Shown here: positions 1 through 10,908 of the stretch, piece by piece
Position numbering within the stretch: position 1 is the first letter of the stretch
How the letters are laid out: every line of letters starts with the position of its first letter
NCBI GenBank assembly: GCA_038888615.1
Contig: JAWAID010000002.1
Span: 275,594 to 339,593 of the forward strand
DNA: 64,000 nt
Direction of reading: 5' to 3'
Source of the DNA: Candidatus Korarchaeum sp.
GTDB lineage: Archaea; Korarchaeota; Korarchaeia; Korarchaeales; Korarchaeaceae
Program-made: the position numbers and the translations under genes
Notes under the pieces: model-generated
Databases searched by the model: none
What the model was told of the DNA's origin: nothing
What the model saw: the letters and a program-made list of their open reading frames with translations, nothing else

Positions 1-156
1 AGGCTAAGGGAGGAAGAGAGAGATAAGGTGATCAGACAGGTGGATGAGCTTCTGAGGATAATCGAGGAGGAACCCAAGAGCAAGAACTGGATGAAGAGGG
101 CTAAGAAGGGGACCAGCGAGAAGTGGTGGAGAGATGTGGATGAGATAGTCAGGTAA
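1..156 (+). CDS. C-terminal fragment of an unknown protein
   Basis: Reading frame 1 is open from the first base of the window to a TAA at 154-156 and gives 51 residues. The sequence is highly charged (Lys, Arg, Glu) and looks helical, with a Trp-rich end (NWMKRAKK, then EKWWRDVDEIVR). Codon use (AGG, GAG, AAG) matches the neighbouring genes, which supports real coding. The N-terminus lies outside the window. I do not recognise the family from this piece. Confidence 0.55.
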   Translation, partial: RLREEERDKVIRQVDELLRIIEEEPKSKNWMKRAKKGTSEKWWRDVDEIVR

Positions 157-375
157 TTTTTAGATCGGCTGAAAGAGTGATTTTGAAGCATTATATGGCT
201 CCCCATGAGGAACATCCATTTTTGTTGCGAATTATCCTACAAGATTTACCCTTACTCCGGGATGGAACCCATTTACTTTCTTTTCCCGCAAAAATCCATT
301 ATAGATTTCACTACATATCTCATTAATTATCAAAATAAATATCGTCCTTTCCCTAGATTGTTAATCATCCAATCG

Positions 376-387
376 TAAAGTATTTAA
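376..387 (+). promoter_or_regulatory. TATA-like promoter in the 157-420 gap
   Basis: The 264-base gap after the first gene is AT-rich and holds no convincing ORF. The segment at 376-387 (AAGTATTTAAGT) resembles an archaeal TATA box. It would start transcription near 405-412, just before the gene at 421. A purine-rich AGGTG at 408-412 may serve as the ribosome site. Confidence 0.4.
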
Positions 388-420
388 GTAAGCATTCCGG
401 GGATAGGCAGGTGCCTAGGT

Positions 421-630
421 ATGAGTCAGAAGGCGCCGAAAGTCCTTCTATACTATGTGGGGGTCCTCCTGATAATAGCGGGCATCATATCCATACTGGG
501 GCAGATTTACAACATTTACGTACTCCCTCCCAAGAGGCAGATCTCCCCGGACCTCTTCAACTACACGATCGCAGGCTTACTTATCCTAGGGATAATCTTC
601 ACGATTCTGGGTAGGGTTAAGGAAAGGTAG
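421..630 (+). CDS. small two-helix membrane protein ahead of ECF transporter genes
   Basis: This 69-residue protein has two hydrophobic segments (about residues 8-28 and 46-63) joined by a short polar loop (PPKRQISPD) and ends in KER. It lies 11 bases upstream of the putative S component and reads in the same direction, so it probably belongs to the transporter operon as an accessory membrane subunit. The overlapping frame at 411-614 is a shadow. The family is not recognised, and the functional link rests only on position. Confidence 0.7.
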   Translation: MSQKAPKVLLYYVGVLLIIAGIISILGQIYNIYVLPPKRQISPDLFNYTIAGLLILGIIFTILGRVKER

Positions 631-641
631 GAGGTGTGAGT

Positions 642-1418
642 ATGGAAAGCGAGACTTTCGCCCCTGAGAGAAGGGCTCCCGTCTCTTGGATAGCCCTTTA
701 CTCCGCTCTACTCGGAGCAACTAGCATAGTACCGATATTTCCGTACGTCGGCGGTGGAGGCTACTGGCCCCTCTCCCTACCTCTAGCAGCCATAGCCCCG
801 TTCATCTTGGGACTTCCCGCGGCTACCCTGAGCGCTTTCATCGGTGGGCTCATAGGGTGGGTCCTCTCCCCAGCCGCTTACCCGCTGGGTATAGTGGACG
901 TGATACTCACCGGCACGATGCCCGCCATAGCTGTTGGTTTGACGATGAACGCTAACAAAATGAAATATTACGTGATACTCATGCTTCTCTACATCAGTCA
1001 AGCCATAATAATAAACTTAGTCCCCTACTACATCCCAGGACCAGCTGGAGGATTCGATGAGGCTCCTCAACCGCTTTACTTCCTCCTCTTCCTTCCAACA
1101 TGGCTTCCCTGGGTAATAGTGCTCTTCACACCGATAGGCTTCAGGACGCTACCCAAGCTGGTAAGGGAGGCAGTAGGTGCGAGGAGGTTCGCAGCGATGT
1201 ACTTCACCGTACTCATAGGGATGTTCCTATGGTGGATGCCCTGGGAGTACCCGTACTGGTACGTTTACAAGTATCCGGTGACACTGACAATAGCGACCGT
1301 TAGCGTCTACCTGGTATGGATACCTGTCTTCTGCGTGATAATCACGATAATAGCGATACCGATAATAGAGGGCCTGAAGAGGAGCGGATTGCCTAAGGTG
1401 GCTGGGGCGATATGGTAG
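642..1418 (+). CDS. putative ECF transporter substrate-binding (S) component
   Basis: This is an integral membrane protein of about 258 residues with six or more hydrophobic stretches separated by short loops. It sits directly before a fused double ATPase and an EcfT-like protein, which is the standard ECF (energy-coupling factor) vitamin or metal importer layout, so the S component is the natural role. The ATG at 642 is preferred because GGAGGTG at 630-636 sits at proper spacing. GTG at 636 is an in-frame alternative. It lacks motifs that would name the substrate, and no riboswitch or biosynthetic neighbour indicates one. The downstream aminotransferase leaves an amino acid or cofactor open. 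Confidence 0.65.
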   Translation: MESETFAPERRAPVSWIALYSALLGATSIVPIFPYVGGGGYWPLSLPLAAIAPFILGLPAATLSAFIGGLIGWVLSPAAYPLGIVDVILTGTMPAIAVGLTMNANKMKYYVILMLLYISQAIIINLVPYYIPGPAGGFDEAPQPLYFLLFLPTWLPWVIVLFTPIGFRTLPKLVREAVGARRFAAMYFTVLIGMFLWWMPWEYPYWYVYKYPVTLTIATVSVYLVWIPVFCVIITIIAIPIIEGLKRSGLPKVAGAIW

Positions 1419-1434
1419 GGGGAAGATACTCATC

Positions 1435-3150
1435 ATGCCAAGGGTTATCGAGCTCGAGGACGTTACCTTCACGTATCCTGACGGGACAGTCGCCCTCAAA
1501 AACCTCTCTTTTTCCCTGGATAAAGGGGAAGTAGTCGCTGTTGTGGGAGAGAACGGGGCCGGCAAGACGACCCTCTGCTACCTCCTCTCGGGCGTTATAC
1601 CACACATATACGGGGGTACCATAAGGGGGAGGGTCAGCGTAGCGGGCGTCCAGCCTAAGGACATGCCCATGAGGGAGCTCTCCAAGAAGGTGTCCATAGT
1701 GCTGCAGGATCCCGACTCCCAGATATTCTCGCCCACGGTGTTCATGGAAGTCGCTTTCGGCCCCAGCAACCTTGGTCTGAGTAAAGAGGAGATATTAGAG
1801 AGCGTTAAGTGGGCATTAGAGGTCACGGGACTCAGTGGTCTTGAGAACAGATCCCCTGATGAGCTCTCGGGAGGACAAAAGCAGAGACTCGTGCTGGCCT
1901 CGGTCCTGGCGATGAGGTCCGAGGTGCTGGTCCTGGATGAACCGACATCGCAACTCGACCCCGTGGGGGTGAGGGAGGTCATGGGGACCCTGAGGGAGCT
2001 TAAGGAGAGAGGGGCGACGATGGTGATAACCACTCATCAGACCGAGGAGATAGCTGAGATAGCTGACAAGGTGATAGTGCTGAAGGATGGGAGGATGCTA
2101 GCCGTAGGAAGTCCCAAGGAGATATTCTCGAACGTGGAGCTGATGGAACACGCTGGCGTCAAGGCTCCGGATGTAGCCATTCTCATGGAGAGGCTGAAGA
2201 GGGATAAGAGACTTAGACTGGAGGGGAGGATTCCGATAAATGAATTTGAGGCTGGGGAAATTTTCAGAAAGCTAATATCGAGTGGAAAGCTCAGGATGTC
2301 TGGAAGGATCATTCCGGAGCCTAGAGGAGAGGGGAAAGCGGTGATAGAGGTGAGGGATCTTCATTACGAGTACCCCGGTGGCGTGAAGGCCCTCGATGGC
2401 ATAGACCTCGATGTCAACGAGGGTGACTTCCTCGGGGTAATAGGGATGAACGGTTCAGGTAAGTCCACTCTAGTCAAGACGATGATAGGCTTACTGAAGC
2501 CGCAGAGAGGGAGCGTGCTCTTCAGGGGGGAAAACGTCTCGAAGTTCACCGTGGGTGAGCTAGCGAGGAGGATAGGTTTGATACTCCAGAACCCGGATTA
2601 CCAGCTCTTCACAATCTCGGCATTGGAGGAGGTGATGTTCGGCTTGAGGAACATAGGGGTTAAAGGGGAGGAAGCGAGGAAGAGGGCCCTTGAGATACTT
2701 GAACTCGTAGGATTGAAGGAGAAGGCAGACTACTTCCCATTTAAACTTAGCTTTGGGGAAAGAAGGCTTTTAGCCGCTGCAGCAACTTTAGCACTCGACC
2801 CCGAGGTCGTGATACTGGATGAACCGACGACGGCTCAGGACTACAGGGGGAGGTACTTACTGGCTGATCTGGCGAGGGAAATGCACGCTAGGGGGAAGAC
2901 GATAATAATGATAACGCACGATATGGACCTCATAGCTAGGTACGCTAACAGGGTGATAGTGATGGCGAACGGTAAGATAATACTGGATAACGACCCCCAC
3001 ATCGTCTTCAACAGGGTGGAGGAGCTTAAGGAAGCTGGAGTGATGCCCCCCCAGATAACTAGGTTGGCTATCTCCCTGAGGGAGGAAGGAGCCCCTAGCG
3101 AGGTGATAAGGGTTGAGGAGTTCCTAAACTCGATTGAGGTGATAGGATGA
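1435..3150 (+). CDS. ECF transporter energizing ATPase, two fused ABC domains (EcfA1-EcfA2 type)
   Basis: 571 residues holding two ABC ATPase domains in one chain. Domain 1 has Walker A GENGAGKTT (K44), the signature LSGGQKQR and Walker B VLVLDEPTSQLD. Domain 2 begins near residue 300 and has Walker A GMNGSGKST (about 337-345) and Walker B VVILDEPTT. The second signature is altered to LSFGERR. Both Q-loops read as in CbiO/EcfA proteins (LQDPDSQIF, LQNPDYQLF). It would couple ATP hydrolysis to the T component encoded next, whose start overlaps this stop (ATGA at 3147-3150). The changed second signature suggests asymmetric ATP sites, which is an inference. Confidence 0.92.
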   Translation: MPRVIELEDVTFTYPDGTVALKNLSFSLDKGEVVAVVGENGAGKTTLCYLLSGVIPHIYGGTIRGRVSVAGVQPKDMPMRELSKKVSIVLQDPDSQIFSPTVFMEVAFGPSNLGLSKEEILESVKWALEVTGLSGLENRSPDELSGGQKQRLVLASVLAMRSEVLVLDEPTSQLDPVGVREVMGTLRELKERGATMVITTHQTEEIAEIADKVIVLKDGRMLAVGSPKEIFSNVELMEHAGVKAPDVAILMERLKRDKRLRLEGRIPINEFEAGEIFRKLISSGKLRMSGRIIPEPRGEGKAVIEVRDLHYEYPGGVKALDGIDLDVNEGDFLGVIGMNGSGKSTLVKTMIGLLKPQRGSVLFRGENVSKFTVGELARRIGLILQNPDYQLFTISALEEVMFGLRNIGVKGEEARKRALEILELVGLKEKADYFPFKLSFGERRLLAAAATLALDPEVVILDEPTTAQDYRGRYLLADLAREMHARGKTIIMITHDMDLIARYANRVIVMANGKIILDNDPHIVFNRVEELKEAGVMPPQITRLAISLREEGAPSEVIRVEEFLNSIEVIG

Positions 3151-4004
3151 CCTTCAAGTACGTTGAGAAGGACACCTTGATGCATAGGCTTCACCCGATA
3201 ACTAAAGCCCTACTGCTGCTAGCAGCTCTCCTCCTGGCACTGCTCTTCACCTATGACCACTCCATCCTACCCCTCCTCGTAGTGCTAGCGTTCGAGCTAG
3301 CGCTTTGGAGGATCGCTGGGATAGAGTTCTGGAGGGTAGCTCTGGTGATAAAGGTGCTGATGAGCATCTTCCTGTTCTTCGTAGTGGTTCAGGGGTTCCT
3401 CTACAGGGGGGGAGTGACCCCTCTGTTCGCGATAGGGCACTTCAAACTCTGGGAGAAGGATATAGGCGAGTTCACGCTCGAGGGCTTGCTATACGGAATC
3501 TTCATCTCAGTGAAGATACTGGTTGTCGTCATAGCAGCCATAATCTTCGTCATGACGACCTCGATAACCAAGATGTCAGCTTTAGCTCACAGCCTAAGGC
3601 TCCCTTACAGCTTCTCCTTCACGCTCCTAGCTGGCTTGAGGTTCGCTCCACTCATATTCAAGTCCTTCTCAGATATAAAGGACGCTCAGAAGCTGAGGGC
3701 ATTCGACATAGACAGGATGAACATAATGGTGAGGGCCTTCAAGGCCTACGTGCCGATCCTAACGCCCCTCATACTCAACTTACTGAGGAGGGGAATGGAG
3801 CTCCAGATATCGATAGAATCGAGGGGTTACGGAGCCACTAAGAACCCGACTCAGCTCGAGGAACTATCTATGAGGGTCTCAGATTACTCGATGCTCTTGA
3901 TGATAGTAGCCGTATTCTCGCTCTCGCTTTACCTGAACTACACGCTAGCGCCCAGCGTTTACTCTAGCTTCCTTGAGTTCCTCAGGGGGATATTGAGGGG
4001 TTGA
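3147..4004 (+). CDS. ecfT: ECF transporter transmembrane T component
   Basis: 285 residues with N-terminal and C-terminal membrane helices and a cytoplasmic coupling region. The family's coupling motif is visible as KLRAFD (within SDIKDAQKLRAFDIDR), followed by a second short motif ESRGYGATK, equivalent to the A-R-G motifs of EcfT that dock on the two ATPases. The start overlaps the ATPase stop by four bases, so translation is coupled. With its neighbours it completes an ECF importer of unknown substrate. Confidence 0.9.
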   Translation: MTFKYVEKDTLMHRLHPITKALLLLAALLLALLFTYDHSILPLLVVLAFELALWRIAGIEFWRVALVIKVLMSIFLFFVVVQGFLYRGGVTPLFAIGHFKLWEKDIGEFTLEGLLYGIFISVKILVVVIAAIIFVMTTSITKMSALAHSLRLPYSFSFTLLAGLRFAPLIFKSFSDIKDAQKLRAFDIDRMNIMVRAFKAYVPILTPLILNLLRRGMELQISIESRGYGATKNPTQLEELSMRVSDYSMLLMIVAVFSLSLYLNYTLAPSVYSSFLEFLRGILRG

Positions 4005-4005
4005 G

Positions 4006-5091
4006 TTGGTTCTAGACGTCACGGATATATTCAGGATATGCTCGGAGAAGCAGAGAGAAGGGAGAAAGGTGATAAACGCTCACATAGGGACTCCGAGTCA
4101 TCCACCCCCTGCCAGCGTCAAGGAACTGCTAGCCAAGGTGGGGGAGGTCGGCCACTCTTACCTACCGTTCGAGGGTATGTCGGAGACGAGGGAGAGGATC
4201 TCGAGGTTCGCTAGGAGGTTCTTGAGTAGGGACCTAGAACCTGAGAGGATATTCGTAACTAACGGTGGGGCTCAAGCTTTAACTTCCGTGCTGATGGTAC
4301 TCAGGAGGAGGAAGATACTATTACCAGCGCCCGGTTTCACCCAGTACTTCGATAACGCTAGGATGATGGGGCTCGACTTCAGGACCTACGATCCCACTTC
4401 AGAGGACATAGTGAGCGAGGTGCTGGGTAGACTCGGGGATGCGGGTGTCGTCCTGATAAACTACCCTAACAACCCAACCGGTTACGTTCAGGGCAACGAT
4501 TCGATGGAGGGACTTTGGGAGGAGCTCAGGAGGAGGGGAGTAGTGCTCATAAACGATGCCGCTTACTCCCAGATATACTTCGAGAGCAAGCCGAGGTTGG
4601 TGGGCGATGTGATAATAGATACCTTCAGCAAGACCCTCGCCCTACCCGGATTGAGGCTCGGCTACGTCTACTGGGGGATAGGGGAGGAGAGGGGCATATT
4701 CGATGCTGTGTACGTAACATCGGCCGGGGTCTCGGAGGTATCCCAACTGCTCCTCAACATGCTGCTAGATGCCCTCTCCGAGGACTACCTCGAGCGAGCG
4801 AGGTCCCATTACAGGAGGAAGAGGGACGCCTTGATCGGGTTAATGAGGGAGTTCGGGTTCTCCTTCCCCGAGCCCAAGGGGGCCTTCTACGTATTCGCTA
4901 CGCATCCAAAACTCAAGGACTCGGGGGAGCTCGCCGAGAGGCTCCTCAGGAGGGAGCCCGTGGTGGGGATAGTCCCCGGAAGCGTCTTCATGGGGGACGC
5001 TAGGTACTTCAGGGTATGCTACAGCCTCTTGGAGGAGGGGGAAGCTGAGGAAATGGTGCGCTCGATCTTAGATGAACTCGGGGCTAGATGA
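4006..5091 (+). CDS. PLP-dependent class I/II aminotransferase
   Basis: 361 residues of fold type I. The Schiff-base lysine is K209 in DTFSKTLALPGLRLGY. Upstream are INYPNNPTG (cofactor ring and substrate contacts) and LINDAAYSQIYFE (the Asp pairing with the pyridine nitrogen). The C-terminal RYFRVCYS supplies the substrate-carboxylate arginine. The start is TTG at 4006, one base after the EcfT stop, with GAGGGG upstream. It is cotranscribed with the ECF transporter, so its substrate may relate to the transported compound. Sequence alone does not give the amino donor. Its 3' end overlaps the convergent NUDIX gene by eight bases. Confidence 0.88.
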   Translation: MVLDVTDIFRICSEKQREGRKVINAHIGTPSHPPPASVKELLAKVGEVGHSYLPFEGMSETRERISRFARRFLSRDLEPERIFVTNGGAQALTSVLMVLRRRKILLPAPGFTQYFDNARMMGLDFRTYDPTSEDIVSEVLGRLGDAGVVLINYPNNPTGYVQGNDSMEGLWEELRRRGVVLINDAAYSQIYFESKPRLVGDVIIDTFSKTLALPGLRLGYVYWGIGEERGIFDAVYVTSAGVSEVSQLLLNMLLDALSEDYLERARSHYRRKRDALIGLMREFGFSFPEPKGAFYVFATHPKLKDSGELAERLLRREPVVGIVPGSVFMGDARYFRVCYSLLEEGEAEEMVRSILDELGAR

Positions 5092-5539
5092 TCTGCCTCA
5101 CTGAGAGGTAACTCAGCCCCTCCCTCAGCACCCCCGCGAGCCTCTTCGTGGTCGAGGTGACGTCCCCCCTGGAGAGCACCTCATCCAAGGGGAACCAGCT
5201 CACATCGATGGCGTCGCCCCCCGGCATCTCCTCCCCAGTCAAGGAACCCTCATCGAACAGCACATCGACTATGATGTAGTGATACCTGATGAGATCACCT
5301 TCCCTTACGATAACCTGACTCAGAGCTACCACACCCAGTGGTTCTGCGTTTAAATTCGTCTCCTCGAGCAACTCCCTCTTCGCAGCATCAAGCAAGCTCT
5401 CTCCGGCTTCAACCACGCCCCCGGGGATGGACCACTTTCCCTGACCTGGAGGGAACCCCCTCCTAACGAGCAGTAGCCTCCCTTCCTTGAGCAGCACGGC
5501 TCCGACGCTCGCGATAGCGTGACTCGGGAACTCCCGCAT
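5084..5539 (-). CDS. NUDIX hydrolase
   Basis: 151 residues, the usual size of a single NUDIX domain. The NUDIX box is complete: GGVVEAGESLLDAAKREL followed by LEETNL, giving the GX5EX7REUXEEXGU pattern apart from the final Gly, which is Asn here. The N-terminal strands read HAIASVGAVLLKEGRLLLVRR, as in ADP-ribose or MutT-like pyrophosphatases. It would hydrolyse a nucleoside diphosphate linked to another group using Mg2+. Substrate is not predictable. It is convergent with the aminotransferase gene. Confidence 0.88.
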   Translation of the reverse strand: MREFPSHAIASVGAVLLKEGRLLLVRRGFPPGQGKWSIPGGVVEAGESLLDAAKRELLEETNLNAEPLGVVALSQVIVREGDLIRYHYIIVDVLFDEGSLTGEEMPGGDAIDVSWFPLDEVLSRGDVTSTTKRLAGVLREGLSYLSVRQII

Positions 5540-5569
5540 AAGCCCACGTGAGCTCCGGAGGATAAAACG

Positions 5570-6079
5570 CTACCCCTCCCTAATGTACGTAGGTGCCCTC
5601 TCGGGGGAGACACCCCTCTTCACCTTATGGTAGTACTCGTAAGTCATCACATCATCATCGCTCAACAGCTCGGCATCTACTAGCTCGCCTATGAAGAGCG
5701 TGTGCGTCCCTACATCCAGACTAGATGTCACTTCAGCCTCTAAGTAAGCTACAGATTCCTCTAGGACTATCGGAACTCCTGTTTTCCCTACTTTATATAT
5801 GATTCCCTCGAACTTATCGAAGTTTCTCCCACTGATGAACCCAAATCTTCCTATGAGTGTCATAGGAGCTTCCTTCTTGAGAATAGAGACTGAGAACGCT
5901 CTAGATGAGAGTATGCATTCGTGCGTGAAGTTCCCCTTATTGATGCACACGGCTACCTTCGGCGGTTCCGATGTCACCTGAAACACCGCATTAGCTACCT
6001 GACCGTTCATCTTATCCCCCAACTTAGAGGAGACTATGTAGACACCGTAAGAGAGCTTCCTAAGGGCCCTGGCGTTCAT
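5570..6079 (-). CDS. flavin reductase-like FMN-binding protein (flavoredoxin type)
   Basis: 169 residues matching the flavin reductase domain found in flavoredoxins and HpaC-like proteins: an early YGVYIVSSKLGDKMNGQVAN segment, VAVCINKGNFTHECI, then FSVSILKKEAPMTLIGRFGF. These contact FMN in the family. It would transfer electrons between NAD(P)H, flavin and an acceptor. A TTTTTTAATT box at about 6094-6103 lies just before the ATG, so the transcript may be leaderless. It lies 30 bases upstream of the NUDIX gene on the same strand and may be transcribed with it. Confidence 0.85.
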   Translation of the reverse strand: MNARALRKLSYGVYIVSSKLGDKMNGQVANAVFQVTSEPPKVAVCINKGNFTHECILSSRAFSVSILKKEAPMTLIGRFGFISGRNFDKFEGIIYKVGKTGVPIVLEESVAYLEAEVTSSLDVGTHTLFIGELVDAELLSDDDVMTYEYYHKVKRGVSPERAPTYIREG

Positions 6080-6115
6080 AAAGTTACTGCAGAATTAAAA
6101 AATAAAAAGCTGACG

Positions 6116-6622
6116 CTAGTAGAAGGAAATCTTCCTCACGTTCCTGCACTTCGATAAAGCTAGCAACTTGGATAGGCTTTTAGGGAAATAAACTTCCTCA
6201 CAATTTCTGATGACTGCCACATACTTCTCGAGCGTCTTTTCATCCACGTCCTGCGATAAGGTGAGCTTCCTAACGTCAGTGATCAGAACTCTCCTGCCAA
6301 ACTTCTCGAAGTCCTCCTTGGATAGCTCTATCTCCTCAACACCCGATACGGGTACCGGTGTCAAGTTCGATACGCCCTCGCTTATGGACTTCCCGGCGAC
6401 CCTCACGCCCTCCACCAGAGGACCTATGCCGGTCAGTAAACCACTCCTCACGTCGAGGAACAACTTCATCGCCTCATTGATGGCCTCTCCTATGCTTATC
6501 CCCAGCCTCCTAGATAGCTCGGCCACGCTGTTGTAGAGTTCGGGGTTGAGGCCCCTTATGGTCACGTCCTTCGGTGCTAGAACCACCTCCTCACCCCTTC
6601 TTACTTCACTCACCTCCGTCAT
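6116..6622 (-). CDS. ribbon-helix-helix DNA-binding protein with a long C-terminal extension
   Basis: The N-terminal part (VTIRGLNPELYNSV, then LSRRLGISIGEAINEAMKLF) matches the beta strand and two helices of a ribbon-helix-helix fold, as in Arc/CopG-type repressors. The remaining roughly 100 residues are unrecognised and contain VLITDVRKLTLSQD. I choose the ATG at 6622 because a CTTATATATC box at 6654-6663 predicts transcription starting near 6635. A longer frame begins at 6676 and would overlap the lyase gene. It likely regulates local genes or forms an antitoxin-like dimer, but no toxin gene is adjacent. Confidence 0.7.
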   Translation of the reverse strand: MTEVSEVRRGEEVVLAPKDVTIRGLNPELYNSVAELSRRLGISIGEAINEAMKLFLDVRSGLLTGIGPLVEGVRVAGKSISEGVSNLTPVPVSGVEEIELSKEDFEKFGRRVLITDVRKLTLSQDVDEKTLEKYVAVIRNCEEVYFPKSLSKLLALSKCRNVRKISFY

Positions 6623-6653
6623 ACATGTCACACCAGTAATACATGAAGTACTT

Positions 6654-6663
6654 GATATATAAG
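6654..6663 (-). promoter_or_regulatory. TATA box of the ribbon-helix-helix gene
   Basis: Read on the minus strand the bases are CTTATATATC, a good archaeal TATA box. It lies across the 3' end of the upstream lyase frame and about 32 bases before the ATG at 6622. This argues that the regulator has its own promoter and decides the start choice. Confidence 0.55.
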
Positions 6664-6668
6664 CATTA

Positions 6669-7568
6669 CTACTCATGCAGCACTCCGAGTTCCCTCAGGA
6701 TAACTGCTACCCTATCAGCTACTTCCCTTGACTCCGGAGTGAGGGGAGGCCTGACATAAGGCTTAACTGGGGTTCCTAGAACGTGAAGAGCTGTCTTAAC
6801 TGCAGTGGGATAGGAGGTAGCTATATCATATATTTCAGAGAGCTTCAACAGCCTTCCGTTCTCCTTAATGGCCTCAACCAGGTTTCCCTGGACCCAAGCG
6901 TCGTAAACTGCTCTATGTATCTCAGGCGCCACGTTAGCTAGAGCGGTGATACCGCCATCTCCTCCCATCATCAGAGTGAATAGCAAGAGGTAATCCATAC
7001 CCGTAAGCACTGAGAAATCCTTTCTGATGGATTTCACACTATTTATCAATCTCTTGAGGTAGGAGACGCTATCTAGGGTTACCTTCGCTCCGACAACGTT
7101 ACTGAACTCCTGAGCGAGCTCGGAGTGGAGCTCGATGGGCACGTTTATACCGGTAGTCGAGGGTATGTTGTAAATTATTATCGGGAGATCCAGCCTCTCG
7201 GCGATCCTAGCGAAGTGAAACCTCAGCCTTTCATGACCTATCTTGAAGAAGAATGGCGGGGTGACGATGACACCATCAACCCCCATGTCCTTGAACCTCA
7301 AGCCCAGCTCTATGGCCCTATCCGTGGAGTTATCGCTGATGCCCGGAAGCACCCAAATCCTTCCCCCGATCTCCTCGAGGATCACCTCCACCAGCTTCAC
7401 AGACTCCTCTCGATCTAGATGAACGAATTCCCCCGTGGTCGAGTTTGGGAACACACCATGGGCCCCTCTCAACTGGTGTTGGGCCAGCCACCTCACTGCC
7501 TCCAGGTCCAGACGGAGGTCCTCCCTGAAGGGGGTCACCAATGGGGTGATGACTCCCCGGAAGGGCAT
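6669..7568 (-). CDS. dihydrodipicolinate synthase / KDG-aldolase family lyase (copy 1)
   Basis: 299 residues of the DapA/N-acetylneuraminate lyase (class I aldolase TIM barrel) family. NSTTGEFVHL matches the substrate-carboxylate loop, YNIPSTTGINVP supplies the catalytic tyrosine and VVGAKVTLDS the Schiff-base lysine. C-terminal MGGDGGITALANVAPE is typical. Archaeal members near this type often cleave 2-keto-3-deoxy sugar acids rather than make dihydrodipicolinate. No lysine-pathway or sugar-acid gene is adjacent to decide. A second family member of identical length is at 23762-24661. Confidence 0.85.
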   Translation of the reverse strand: MPFRGVITPLVTPFREDLRLDLEAVRWLAQHQLRGAHGVFPNSTTGEFVHLDREESVKLVEVILEEIGGRIWVLPGISDNSTDRAIELGLRFKDMGVDGVIVTPPFFFKIGHERLRFHFARIAERLDLPIIIYNIPSTTGINVPIELHSELAQEFSNVVGAKVTLDSVSYLKRLINSVKSIRKDFSVLTGMDYLLLFTLMMGGDGGITALANVAPEIHRAVYDAWVQGNLVEAIKENGRLLKLSEIYDIATSYPTAVKTALHVLGTPVKPYVRPPLTPESREVADRVAVILRELGVLHE

Positions 7569-7964
7569 CGGATCACCGTGGGGGTTTCAGATAAAAAGTC
7601 TACGGACTCGGACCAAGCGGCCGGGCAGAGCTGACAGGGCCTTTCCGAGGTTGATCTCACGGTGTGAGCGATTTCATGAGGCGTGATCCTCAGCCACTGC
7701 TCGTGATCGAGGTACCCTATCGTGAAGTCTAGAAGCTAGTTCTCCGAATTATCGAGTAATGATTTTCCAGATAATTGCTTTATAAGAAAATTTTATGATA
7801 ATTAAACGGATAATTAACTATTGGATATCGATCAAATTGCTTCAATAATTTAGTGATGATCGGCGGAACGCTGACCCATTCAGTTAAAGAATCTTAGGAG
7901 GGATACCGGGCTTGGCTGACCCACGATGTAAATTTTTTTAAGATATATCCGGGGAGGACTTCGG
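7569..7964. other. 396-base intergenic region with the nfnA promoter
   Basis: No supported gene. The left third is GC-rich and the stretch 7740-7860 is very AT-rich. A TATA-like AATTTTTTTAAGATATA at about 7931-7947 and a strong GGGGAGG ribosome site at 7951-7957 serve the gene starting at 7965. Promoters for the leftward lyase gene would also lie here but none is clear. Confidence 0.5.
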
Positions 7965-10264
<2,300 letters not shown>

Positions 10265-10298
10265 TTTTTTATATGTTCCAATCCCCTCTCATAGCCCG

Positions 10299-10559
10299 AT
10301 GAGCAGTTCGGTTGAACTCAAGGTGAGGTCCATAATTAGCTTCCTGCAGGTCTCCTTAGGGATAGCGGTCCTCCTCACCGGGCTGATCCTCTACCTCACT
10401 CCATCAGGGAGGTTCTCTGATCATATTCTCTTACTCAGTAGGAGCACCTGGCGTTACTGGCACCAGGTCTTCGGCTTCTCCCTAGCTGGTTCCTCCTTAG
10501 TGCACATATACTTCAACTTCAGAGCTCTCAAGGTCCTGACAAGGAGGTTGTTATCATGA
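10299..10559 (+). CDS. small two-helix membrane protein with membrane histidines (DUF4405-like)
   Basis: 86 residues with two hydrophobic segments (about 15-34 and 50-68). Histidines in WRYWHQVFGFSL and SSLVHIYFNF sit in or near the second membrane segment, as in small cytochrome-b-like DUF4405 proteins that may bind heme. A TTTTTTATATG box at about 10264-10274 lies 25-30 bases before the ATG, so the message is probably leaderless. The stop overlaps the next start by four bases, so the pair is cotranscribed. Heme binding is an inference. Confidence 0.7.
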   Translation: MSSSVELKVRSIISFLQVSLGIAVLLTGLILYLTPSGRFSDHILLLSRSTWRYWHQVFGFSLAGSSLVHIYFNFRALKVLTRRLLS

Positions 10560-10885
10560 GGAAAGTTACATTAACCTTGATAATAGTGTTAGCTCTCCTA
10601 ATAGCGACGCTCCCCCTTTGGTACTCGCCCCCCAGCGCTGGAAGGAGTCTCAGGATATCCGGGAAGCTGAAGGACGTCGGAGGGAGGACTATAGTCATAG
10701 CCGCGGAGTCAGGCGATGTCGCAGTTGAGCTGAGAGGGGAGTACGCGGGAGGCTTAAAGTGGCACCAGGTGATCGATAAGCTCAGAGCTTACTTAGGTGA
10801 GGAAATTCGCGTAGAAGCTGAGTACAGGGGGAACTCGTTGGTAGCATTAGCTATAGAGCTCCCGAGTAAGGGGGTCAAGTTTTAG
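10556..10885 (+). CDS. secreted or membrane-anchored small beta-rich protein
   Basis: 109 residues starting with a clear signal-type hydrophobic segment (MRKVTLTLIIVLALLIATLP) followed by about 85 residues predicted to be beta-rich (LRISGKLKDVGGRTIVIAAESG and later EIRVEAEYRGNSLVALAIEL), resembling a small OB-like barrel. Coupled by a 4-base overlap to the membrane protein before it, so they may form an extracytoplasmic redox or heme-handling unit. The family is not recognised. Confidence 0.65.
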   Translation: MRKVTLTLIIVLALLIATLPLWYSPPSAGRSLRISGKLKDVGGRTIVIAAESGDVAVELRGEYAGGLKWHQVIDKLRAYLGEEIRVEAEYRGNSLVALAIELPSKGVKF

Positions 10886-10908
10886 TTGATCTCACGCTGA
10901 TCACACCG

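Noticed and set aside
7569-7740. Possible tRNA or small RNA in the GC-rich part of this gap
   Set aside because: No T-arm (GGTTCGA-type) sequence or cloverleaf could be drawn.
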